Positions 1-6,754 of a DNA stretch of 64,000 nt are shown piece by piece. The notes beneath the pieces were generated by a model. That model worked only from the letters and a program-made list of their open reading frames with translations. It did no database searches and was not told where the DNA came from. The DNA is taken from assembly GCF_002754195.1 (NCBI RefSeq), contig NZ_PEEU01000001.1:3968001-4032000 (forward strand), given 5' to 3'. Positions within the stretch are counted from its first letter, which is position 1; the number at the start of each line of letters is the position of its first letter. Origin of the DNA: Flavobacterium sp. 9. Lineage in GTDB: Bacteria > Bacteroidota > Bacteroidia > Flavobacteriales > Flavobacteriaceae. A program made the translations under genes and the position numbers.

Positions 1-208
1 AATATACATCTCCAGTATAACCTGCCGCTACATAAGCATAATCTCCTATGACAAAACTAGTCGCACTAGATCTTGCAGGTCCATCAAATGCAGATTTTTT
101 AATCCAGTTTCCTACCAAATCATCATCCTCATCGTCATGACTACAGCCTATAAAAAAGAGACTAGAAAACAGTGCCGCGAATAATATTCCTTTTTTTAAA
201 TTATTCAT
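1..208 (-). CDS. Kelch-type lipoprotein, N-terminal fragment (cut by window edge)
   Basis: The minus-strand frame opens with ATG at 208 and runs off the window. The first 22 residues form a lipoprotein signal: Lys-Lys, a hydrophobic stretch and lipobox FIGC with Cys22. An acidic HDDEDDD linker follows, then GNWIKKSAFDGPARSSAT and FVIGDYAYVAAGYTGD, which read like the first blade of a kelch beta-propeller. It starts 16 nt after the barrel gene at 225-1067, so the two are probably cotranscribed. In other Bacteroidota, kelch lipoproteins sit next to DUF4270 and barrel genes, as here. The substrate is unknown. Only about 69 residues are visible, so the kelch call rests on one blade. Confidence 0.7.
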   Translation of the reverse strand, partial: MNNLKKGILFAALFSSLFFIGCSHDDEDDDLVGNWIKKSAFDGPARSSATSFVIGDYAYVAAGYTGDVY

Positions 209-224
209 AGTGTATTAAATTTAT

Positions 225-1067
225 TTATTGTTTGTATTTGATCCCAATGCCCAGAATATATCCATTGCCGGTATTGAAATCATAGATTCTGTGATTGTCA
301 TTATCGAGCAGGTTATATTTTTTGTTAAAGTCATATCCGGCTTTAAAATTTAGAAACCAGTTCTTTGTAACATTTCTTTCATATTCAAAAGCCGAAGTCA
401 TTTGTGATAAACTCGCTTTGGTTGTATTTTCATACGAGCTGTTTGGAACGTCTAAATGATAAAAAGTTCCGTTGAAACTATTCGTTAAACTGAATTTGTT
501 TCGAATATTATTTGAATACGAAATATTCGAATCCGGAAAACCAATCAACACATTACTATGTTCACTCATTTGATAGTTTATTGATAAAGTCGGAATGAAT
601 TTAGCATAACCAAAAATGGCTGATCTCGCCACTCCAAGTTTAATATTCGTCTTTGAATTTAATTGCTGGCTAATATCAAAACTTCCAAAAAGTAAAAAAT
701 CAGAAGCATCTAAGTTTCGCTGAAAATTTACCGAAGGAGTAATAGCTAATTCAAATTTTGTTGTGTTTGAAACTTCATGTTTGATTTCAAACGTGTTTTG
801 AATTTTGTTGAATTGATTCAGATCTTCAACATTATTAAAGCTGCCTAATTCATAATTCACTTTCAAACTTGAATATTCTAATGTATTTGTTATTTGGTTT
901 TTGGCATTTATTTTTTTGCTGAACAAAACTCCAATACTACTTTCGTTAAAATCAATTTTATCCGTTGGTTCTGTTTTCAGATTCATATTTACTGAAAAAT
1001 TTTCCTGTGCTTTCATACTGAAAAATGAAATTGAAAAAATAGAACAAATTAAAAACCTTGTTTTCAT
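225..1067 (-). CDS. Outer-membrane beta-barrel protein, possibly DUF6268 family
   Basis: This is a 280-residue secreted protein. Residues 1-20 are a signal peptide ending in MKAQ. The rest alternates amphipathic strands with Asn/Ser-rich turns, as in a small outer-membrane barrel, and the C-terminus is GIGIKYKQ. The stretch FLLFGSFDISQQLNSKTNIK and the later FIPTLSINYQMSEHSNVLIG resemble DUF6268-type barrels, which is recall rather than a search. A minus-strand TACTTTTG box (1084-1091) lies 16 nt upstream of the ATG. It is the first gene of a probable two-gene unit with the kelch lipoprotein, and is divergent from the DUF4270 gene. Function is unknown. Confidence 0.6.
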   Translation of the reverse strand: MKTRFLICSIFSISFFSMKAQENFSVNMNLKTEPTDKIDFNESSIGVLFSKKINAKNQITNTLEYSSLKVNYELGSFNNVEDLNQFNKIQNTFEIKHEVSNTTKFELAITPSVNFQRNLDASDFLLFGSFDISQQLNSKTNIKLGVARSAIFGYAKFIPTLSINYQMSEHSNVLIGFPDSNISYSNNIRNKFSLTNSFNGTFYHLDVPNSSYENTTKASLSQMTSAFEYERNVTKNWFLNFKAGYDFNKKYNLLDNDNHRIYDFNTGNGYILGIGIKYKQ

Positions 1068-1274
1068 TACATATTTATTGGTTCAAAAGTAGGTGGCTAA
1101 TGGTTTTAAAAAAAAGAAGATATATGTATGACACTTTTCGATAGACTAAACGCCCCTTTTTAAGGCTGAATGAAGTATTTGATGGTAATAATGTGTTATA
1201 GATGTTTTTTTACCATTTATAGGCTAAAAACGCGTGACGGTATATGTTATAGTGTTGTGCAGAAGAGTCCATTT

Positions 1275-1282
1275 TATATTTG
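1275..1282 (+). promoter_or_regulatory. Bacteroidota-type promoter of the DUF4270 gene
   Basis: The -7 box TATATTTG is preceded by TTG at 1255-1257 with a 17-nt gap. The TTG codon at 1280 lies inside the box, so translation more likely starts at the ATG at 1298, giving a very short leader. Confidence 0.6.
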
Positions 1283-1297
1283 TTCAAAAAATTGATT

Positions 1298-2626
1298 ATG
1301 CACAAGTTTATATTGATGTTCTTTTTTGCGTTATCGCTAATTTCGTGTGGTACAGATACAGATACGGGTGAGTTTGTTGTGGGGTCAGATTATTTGGCAC
1401 TAAATAATAAAGTTATTCTCGTAGATACGCTTACGGTCGAGATGTCTACAATAAATTTAGATTCGCTTATAACTTCTACTCAAAGCCGAATTTTGATAGG
1501 AAATTATGATGATCCTCTTTTTGGAAAAATAAAGTCCGATAGTTATTTTCAATTATCAACTAACACATATGCTTTAAATAATAGTGGTTCAGATACAGAG
1601 GCAATCAAATATGTCTTTGATTCTATTTCGATGATTCTAAAATATGATAACTATTATTTTGGAGACACTACAAAAGTGCAGACATTTGATATTCATCGTT
1701 TGATCCAGAAAGTTAAACCTAATACTGAGGATAATAATTTCTATAATAATTCAAAATTAAATTATAGTCCGGAAAGTCTTGGAACAATTTCGTATAAGCC
1801 GCGACCAATCGAGAAAGATTCTATTAATATTAAAATGAGCGATGCATTTGGTGCAGAACTTTTTCAAAAATTAAAGAAAAGAGAAGTCACAGATTTTGAC
1901 ACTTTCACAGAATATTTAAAAGGATTTGTTTTAGTGCCTTCATCTTCTAATTCTTCAAGTGTGATAGGTTTTAGTGCAAGTACAAGCAAAGTCAGATTGT
2001 ATTATTCCAAATATCAGGCAGACACTGAAGAAACACCTTATATTTTAGATTTTACTATACTTGACAAGACAAAGCAGTTTAACTCCATCTCGTCTGATAA
2101 ATCAGGTACTTTGCTTCAGAATTTATCTGTTCCAACAAGCAAGCTGGCAAGTTCTTTAACCGAGCATCAGGGATTTATTCAATCCGGAACAGGAGTTTCT
2201 TGTAGAATCGATTTTCCCAATATAAAGCAGTTTAAACATATCTCAGATAATGGAGCAATTGTTGCCGCCGAATTGCTTTTAAAACCAGTCAATAATTCCT
2301 ATTCAGACAAATATCCTTTATCAGATTCCTTAAGTGTTTATGTAGCCGATAATTTAAATAGAATTAGTGGCACTTTATTGAATTCTGAAAGTAAATCAGT
2401 GTATGGAATTTTAAACAAAAAAACCGATGAGTTTAACGAAAATATTGGTTATACAATTCCTATTGGAGGCTTTCTACAAAAAGAAATGCTCAAACCGACT
2501 GATTCAAGATCTTGTTTGATTCTTACTTTACCCGCACTTTCTAAAGCAGTCAACAGAGTTGTTTTAGGAGATCAAAAACATTTGAACAATAAAATTCAAT
2601 TGAAAATTTATTACATCTCTTATTAA
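1298..2626 (+). CDS. DUF4270 family lipoprotein
   Basis: The protein has 442 residues from ATG 1298. A longer in-frame TTG at 1280 falls in the promoter box and was rejected. The N-terminus is a lipoprotein signal with lipobox LISC. The remainder is Ser/Asp/Asn-rich with beta-type sequence and phrases such as ILIGNYDDPLFGKIKSDSYF and LILTLPALS, which are typical of the DUF4270 family of surface or periplasmic lipoproteins in Bacteroidota. The role is unknown. The stop codon directly abuts the ATG of the next gene, an outer-membrane barrel, so the pair is almost certainly translated from one mRNA and may act together at the outer membrane. Confidence 0.8.
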   Translation: MHKFILMFFFALSLISCGTDTDTGEFVVGSDYLALNNKVILVDTLTVEMSTINLDSLITSTQSRILIGNYDDPLFGKIKSDSYFQLSTNTYALNNSGSDTEAIKYVFDSISMILKYDNYYFGDTTKVQTFDIHRLIQKVKPNTEDNNFYNNSKLNYSPESLGTISYKPRPIEKDSINIKMSDAFGAELFQKLKKREVTDFDTFTEYLKGFVLVPSSSNSSSVIGFSASTSKVRLYYSKYQADTEETPYILDFTILDKTKQFNSISSDKSGTLLQNLSVPTSKLASSLTEHQGFIQSGTGVSCRIDFPNIKQFKHISDNGAIVAAELLLKPVNNSYSDKYPLSDSLSVYVADNLNRISGTLLNSESKSVYGILNKKTDEFNENIGYTIPIGGFLQKEMLKPTDSRSCLILTLPALSKAVNRVVLGDQKHLNNKIQLKIYYISY

Positions 2627-3862
2627 ATGAAAAATAGAATAGTTTATTTAAGTGGCGCCATTTTAATGTCGTTGACTTCATTTGCTCAAAGTATTTCGAG
2701 TTCTCCTTATTCATTATATGGAGTTGGAAGTTTATACGATTCAGATTTTGGTTCGCTTCCCTCAATTGGATCCTCTGGTATGGCATTACCTTCAGATACT
2801 TTTATTAATAACCTAAACCCGGCCTCACTAGGTTATTTGCCTCAAAATCATTTTATGTTTGATATAGGTGGCAAGGCTATTGCAACAACCTACCAGAGTG
2901 GTTCAAGAAGCGAAAAGCGAAATAATTTTCAATTCTCGCATATTGCTTTTGCATTTCCTGTGACTAAAAACTCCGGATTTAGTGCAGCACTGCGCCCTTA
3001 TTCAAGTTCAGCATTTAAAATTTCAAATTTAAAATTGCCAATTTCAGACAGTCAGGAATTCTATTATTTAACCGCGGCAGGTTCTGGCGGATTAAATAAT
3101 TTTGATTTTTCATATGGATATCGATTCGGAAAAAAATTGTCACTTGGAGTATCTGCCGCCGTTTTATTTGGAAGTACTACCGATGACAGAAGTTTTTTAA
3201 TCGCAAATTCAATTACAACGTTAAGTAAAAAAACAAATTATAATGGTTTGCGGGCCACATTTGGAGCCCAGTATAAAATTGATTCAACGCTTACAATTGC
3301 TACAACTTTTAAGTTGCCAACTCAAATTAATGCCTCTAAAGTTCAATCAGTTCAAACAATTACAAATAATGTTGCAACCAGTATAGAATCGAATGTAGCA
3401 TCAGATTTAGATGATTATTATATGCCTTTGGAAATGGGGATAGGTATTAGTAAACGCTTTAAGAATAATCTAAACATGACGCTTGATTATGAAAAGAGTT
3501 TGTGGAATGATACAAATCAACCTGAATTATATGGAGATTTTGTGAACCAGGACAGATTTGCAATGGGTTTTAGTTATAGTCGCAGAAAAAATGTCAGGAA
3601 ATATTGGGATAGCGTTCAATATTCAACAGGTTTGAACTTTGATACCGGTTATCTTGAAATCGACGGAAAAAGGGTCAATAATGCCGCGATCTCTTTTGGG
3701 ATTTCGCTGCCAATCGAAAATACTTTTTCCGCAGTTAATATTTCTTATTCCTATGGACAAAAAGGAAGAATCGCAGATAATCTAATAAAAGAAAATTACC
3801 ATAAGTTATCCCTGAATTTATCTTTAGACGGAATTTGGTTCGTCAAGCGAAAAATAGAGTAG
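2627..3862 (+). CDS. Outer-membrane protein, FadL/OmpP1-like barrel
   Basis: This 411-residue protein has a signal peptide ending near SFAQ (residue 21). It continues with SSSPYSLYGVGSL, a conserved opening in Bacteroidota barrels of the OmpP1/FadL-like group, and then NNLNPASLGYLP. Long alternating strands follow, such as SYGYRFGKKLSLGVSAAVLF and GIGISKRFKNNLNMTLDYEK. The ATG follows the stop of the DUF4270 gene with no gap. The transported substrate cannot be read from the sequence. Transcription converges on murI, with only 4 bp between the two stop codons. Confidence 0.7.
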   Translation: MKNRIVYLSGAILMSLTSFAQSISSSPYSLYGVGSLYDSDFGSLPSIGSSGMALPSDTFINNLNPASLGYLPQNHFMFDIGGKAIATTYQSGSRSEKRNNFQFSHIAFAFPVTKNSGFSAALRPYSSSAFKISNLKLPISDSQEFYYLTAAGSGGLNNFDFSYGYRFGKKLSLGVSAAVLFGSTTDDRSFLIANSITTLSKKTNYNGLRATFGAQYKIDSTLTIATTFKLPTQINASKVQSVQTITNNVATSIESNVASDLDDYYMPLEMGIGISKRFKNNLNMTLDYEKSLWNDTNQPELYGDFVNQDRFAMGFSYSRRKNVRKYWDSVQYSTGLNFDTGYLEIDGKRVNNAAISFGISLPIENTFSAVNISYSYGQKGRIADNLIKENYHKLSLNLSLDGIWFVKRKIE

Positions 3863-3866
3863 AAGC

Positions 3867-4646
3867 TTAAAAATCTTTTTCGATTACCGGATATTTATAA
3901 TCTAAAATCGATTTTAAAACATCAGGATTTGAATTGACATAAAATATTGGTTCGTCGTTATTTTGAGTATCTGTAAAGCCTACTTTTTCACGTAAGACAT
4001 TTTGCGTTTGTCTTGCAACAGCCTCTCCGGAATCTATAATTTGAATATGTTCCGGAAGGATTTTTTTTATTTGCGGAATCAAATACGGATAATGGCTACA
4101 ACCTAATACCAAATAGTCAATATTGGCGTCAATCATAGGTTGTAAATAGGATTCTAACAATTGAGTCATTTCCGGAGAATTTAGATTCCCATCTTCGATA
4201 AGTTGTACAAGTCCGTGACCAACTTGCTCAATTATTGTAGTATGCTGAAACATCTCAGCAGTTTTATTAAACAACTCGCTATTCAGCGTTCCTTTTGTAG
4301 CAAGAATACCAATTACTTGTGTTTTTGAATTATTGGCTGCAGGTTTTATTGCAGGCTCAATTCCTATAAACGGAACATCATATTCCGCACGGAGTTCCCG
4401 AATAGCATTTGTTGTGGCAGTGTTACATGCAACAACAATGATTTTACAATTTTGTTCTAGTAGAAAATCAACATTTTTTTTGCTTAATGCAACGATTTCT
4501 TCTTTGGTTCTTTGACCATAAGGAGCATTTTTGCTATCCGCTAAATAGATGGTTTTTTCGTTTGGAAGTAGTTCGTGGATGGCGTTCCAGATGGAAGTTC
4601 CTCCAATACCGGAATCAAAAACGCCTATAGGATTGTTGTTCGTCAT
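3867..4646 (-). CDS. murI: Glutamate racemase
   Basis: This enzyme interconverts L- and D-glutamate in the cytoplasm to supply D-Glu for peptidoglycan. The 259-residue length is normal. Visible family motifs are the N-terminal IGVFDSGIGG, VACNTATT carrying catalytic Cys74, and LGCSHYP carrying the second catalytic Cys183, so both acid/base cysteines are intact. In related genomes murI lies beside the ompH-bamA cluster, as it does here, although the double-glycine peptide gene now separates them. Its -7 box lies only 4 nt from the ATG, so the mRNA may be leaderless. Confidence 0.95.
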   Translation of the reverse strand: MTNNNPIGVFDSGIGGTSIWNAIHELLPNEKTIYLADSKNAPYGQRTKEEIVALSKKNVDFLLEQNCKIIVVACNTATTNAIRELRAEYDVPFIGIEPAIKPAANNSKTQVIGILATKGTLNSELFNKTAEMFQHTTIIEQVGHGLVQLIEDGNLNSPEMTQLLESYLQPMIDANIDYLVLGCSHYPYLIPQIKKILPEHIQIIDSGEAVARQTQNVLREKVGFTDTQNNDEPIFYVNSNPDVLKSILDYKYPVIEKDF

Positions 4647-4650
4647 ATTA

Positions 4651-4681
4651 CAAAGTTACATATTTCTAAGATTTTCTACAA
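4651..4681 (-). promoter_or_regulatory. murI promoter
   Basis: On the minus strand, TTG (4681-4679), a 20-nt gap, then TAACTTTG (4658-4651). The box ends 4 nt before the murI ATG at 4646. Confidence 0.65.
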
Positions 4682-4759
4682 TCAGGAATTTAAATAATTG
4701 AGTTATTTAAATGTAAAAAAAGTACTATATTTACATTCAACCTTAAAACAATTATAACT

Positions 4760-4930
4760 ATGAAATTTGTCAAAAATTGCGAGAGATTAACAAAAGATGA
4801 GCTTAAAAGTATTAATGGTGGAAAATTTCCAGATTGTCCAGTTGGTAAGATATGCTATCTTGGTACTGGTAGTAACGGTCTTCCGATTTGGGATTGTGTC
4901 CCAACAACGGAATTATGTCCGTCAATCTAG
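4760..4930 (+). CDS. Small double-glycine-leader peptide, bacteriocin-like
   Basis: A 56-residue ORF starts at ATG 4760 and ends with TAG at 4928-4930. The first 21 residues contain ERLTKDELKSINGG, the classic Bacteroidota GG leader, in which Leu, Glu-Leu and Ile precede Gly-Gly. Cleavage after Gly21 would release a 35-residue core beginning KFPDCPVGKICYLG. The core has four cysteines (26, 32, 46, 53), enough for two disulfides or thioether crosslinks. It has its own terminator, so it is a monocistronic unit between murI and ompH. No C39-peptidase transporter or modifying enzyme is visible in the window. The leader is clear; whether the product is antimicrobial, a signal or something else is unknown. 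Confidence 0.75.
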   Translation: MKFVKNCERLTKDELKSINGGKFPDCPVGKICYLGTGSNGLPIWDCVPTTELCPSI

Positions 4931-4943
4931 AAAAAAGTATAAT

Positions 4944-4973
4944 AAAAAAAGGAGCTTAAAAGCTCCTTTTTTT
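4944..4973 (+). terminator. Terminator of the GG-leader peptide gene
   Basis: The stem GGAGCT (4951-4956) pairs with AGCTCC (4961-4966) around a 4-nt loop, flanked by an A-tract and a seven-T tract. It starts about 14 nt after the stop codon. Confidence 0.8.
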
Positions 4974-5107
4974 ATTCGCTAAATATGAAATACACCAGTT
5001 AAAAAAGATAGTCACAACCTTTGAAACAGTATTGTTATTTGACGATATCTGAATGTATTAACGAAGAATTTATCGTTAACAAAGTGATGTGGGAAATTTA
5101 TAAAGAC

Positions 5108-5147
5108 AAAAAAAATGGCTCAAACTTTAAAATTTGAGCCATTTTTT
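5108..5147 (-). terminator. Terminator of the ompH operon
   Basis: The inverted repeat ATGGCTCAAA / TTTGAGCCAT has long A and T tracts on both flanks. It lies 18 nt past the stop of the last ompH gene on the minus strand. Confidence 0.8.
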
Positions 5148-5164
5148 ATAATGTGATTTGTTTC

Positions 5165-5668
5165 TTAGAATCCTAAGTCTTTCTTAACATCAGCAGTAAT
5201 GTTTGGACCATCAGCTAATAATAAAGTAGAACCGTCAAGAACATATTGGAAACCTTTAGCTTTTCCAACTTTTTGGATAGAAGCTCTTACTTTTTCCATT
5301 AATGGTTTTACGATATCAGTTTCTTTTTGTTGTAGTTCTTTTTGTGCATTGTCTCTATAGTCAACAATTCTTTTTTGCATGTCTTGAACTTCTTTAGAAC
5401 GCTCTCCGTTTACAGCATCAGTTACTGTAGCAGCTTCAGCCTCGTACTTTTTGATTTTTACTTGATATTCGTCAACCATTTTTTTGTATTCTGCATCATA
5501 TGTACCGCTTAATTTTTGTAATTGGTTTTGAGCATCTAGCATTGCAGGCATTTTCGACATAATCTCGCTAACATCAACATGAGCTACCTTAGCTTGTGCG
5601 TTAATTGTGTTACTTGCTCCTAAAACTAAAATGGCAGCAATTAGTAAAGTTTTGATTTGTTTCATCAT
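5165..5668 (-). CDS. OmpH/Skp-family periplasmic chaperone
   Basis: This 167-residue protein matches the usual Skp size. A signal peptide (about residues 1-25, ending INAQA) is followed by AKVAHVDVSEIMSKMPAM, the typical start of the OmpH/Skp domain. A long charged helical coiled-coil hairpin occupies roughly residues 45-125, and the C-terminal portion reads GFQYVLDGSTLLLADGPNIT. In the periplasm, Skp holds unfolded outer-membrane proteins for the Bam complex. It is the last gene of the porG-uppS-bamA-ompH-ompH series, 15 nt after the longer paralogue, and a strong terminator follows. Confidence 0.9.
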   Translation of the reverse strand: MMKQIKTLLIAAILVLGASNTINAQAKVAHVDVSEIMSKMPAMLDAQNQLQKLSGTYDAEYKKMVDEYQVKIKKYEAEAATVTDAVNGERSKEVQDMQKRIVDYRDNAQKELQQKETDIVKPLMEKVRASIQKVGKAKGFQYVLDGSTLLLADGPNITADVKKDLGF

Positions 5669-5683
5669 TTTTAAAAATATTAA

Positions 5684-6712
5684 TTAATTATTGGTCGTAT
5701 TTGTTTTCTGTGTTTCGGCTTCTTTTGCTTTTTTAGCCGCTTCTCTTTCCTCTAAGATTTTCTTTCTCTTTTCCTCTAATTCTTTTTTACGCTGTTCGTA
5801 AAGTTTTTGTCTTTCTGCTGCTTTATCAACCGCTGGTGTTGTCGGAGCGGCTTCAGTTCCGGTTGCTGTTCCTGCCGCTGCTGGTGGTGTTACAGTTTTT
5901 CCTGTAGCATCTGTTTTGGCAGCCTCAGTTGTTTTTGCTGTTTCAGAAACCGTGCCATTCTTTTTAGCTTCTCTTTCAGCTTGTATGGCTTTTCTTCTGT
6001 CGTCGTATTCTTTTTTCTTAGCTTCCTGTTCTAATCTTCTGTCTTCAATTAGTTTATCTCTGGCAGCTTTCTTTTCGTCTAATACTTTTTGTCTGTCTTG
6101 CAATGCAGGACTTTCATCTATAGCATTTTCTTTACTTTCTTTAGCTTCCTGATCTTTCAATTGTTTTTTAGTCAATTGTTCGCGTTTATCAGTTCTGTTT
6201 AAAATACGCAAAACCTGATCGCTAATATCGAATCTTTTGTTGCTAAAAAGCATTGTTAAATCCGATGATTTATCAAATACAAAATCATAATTCTTAGCTT
6301 CAGCAATATCCTGAACAGCTGTAAAAACCTGATCTTGTATTGGCTTTGCCAGCGCCATTTTTTGGTGCATTAAATTTCCATCAGCACCAAATTGCTTTTG
6401 TTGATAATCCAACATTTCGGTTTCAAGAAATTTGATCTCAGTTTCTCTTTCATCAATTAGTTCTTTAGTAAGTAAAGCTTTTTCGGCTTTAAGACTTTCC
6501 TTAAGAGTATTGATGTTTAACTTCTTAGCTTCTATTTCTTGTTTCCATTTTTGAGCTTTTAGCTCTAATTGGGCTTTCGCTTCTTTATAATCAGAAACGT
6601 TTTCCAAAATGTATTCCATGTCGATGTAGCCAATCCTTGTCGTTTTTCCTTGTGCCTGACTTGTATTAGCTACAATCAAGGCTAAAAATATAAATAAAAA
6701 CTGTTTTCTCAT
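5684..6712 (-). CDS. Long OmpH/Skp-family chaperone with charged C-terminal extension
   Basis: This 342-residue protein is about twice the usual Skp length. A signal peptide (1-21) is followed by an OmpH domain from IGYIDMEYILENVSDYKEAK to FDISDQVLRILNR near residue 170. The extension then has a Lys/Glu/Arg-rich helix (about 175-245), a low-complexity Thr/Ala linker (about 250-290) and a final ERQKLYEQRKKELEEKRKK-type helix. The tail could be a long coiled coil bridging to another envelope component, which is inference. It lies 42 nt downstream of bamA and 15 nt before the short OmpH gene, which suggests tandem duplication followed by divergence. Confidence 0.88.
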   Translation of the reverse strand: MRKQFLFIFLALIVANTSQAQGKTTRIGYIDMEYILENVSDYKEAKAQLELKAQKWKQEIEAKKLNINTLKESLKAEKALLTKELIDERETEIKFLETEMLDYQQKQFGADGNLMHQKMALAKPIQDQVFTAVQDIAEAKNYDFVFDKSSDLTMLFSNKRFDISDQVLRILNRTDKREQLTKKQLKDQEAKESKENAIDESPALQDRQKVLDEKKAARDKLIEDRRLEQEAKKKEYDDRRKAIQAEREAKKNGTVSETAKTTEAAKTDATGKTVTPPAAAGTATGTEAAPTTPAVDKAAERQKLYEQRKKELEEKRKKILEEREAAKKAKEAETQKTNTTNN

Positions 6713-6754
6713 AACATTACTTTATTTGGAAATTTTTAACCAATTTTAATTTAT

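Noticed and set aside
4797..4982. 61-residue ORF overlapping the GG-leader peptide
   Set aside because: It is a frame-shifted shadow of the peptide at 4760-4930, runs through the terminator and has no leader or family motif.
5807..6152. Cys/Ser-rich plus-strand ORFs
   Set aside because: They are antisense to the low-complexity tail of the long OmpH gene; composition explains them.
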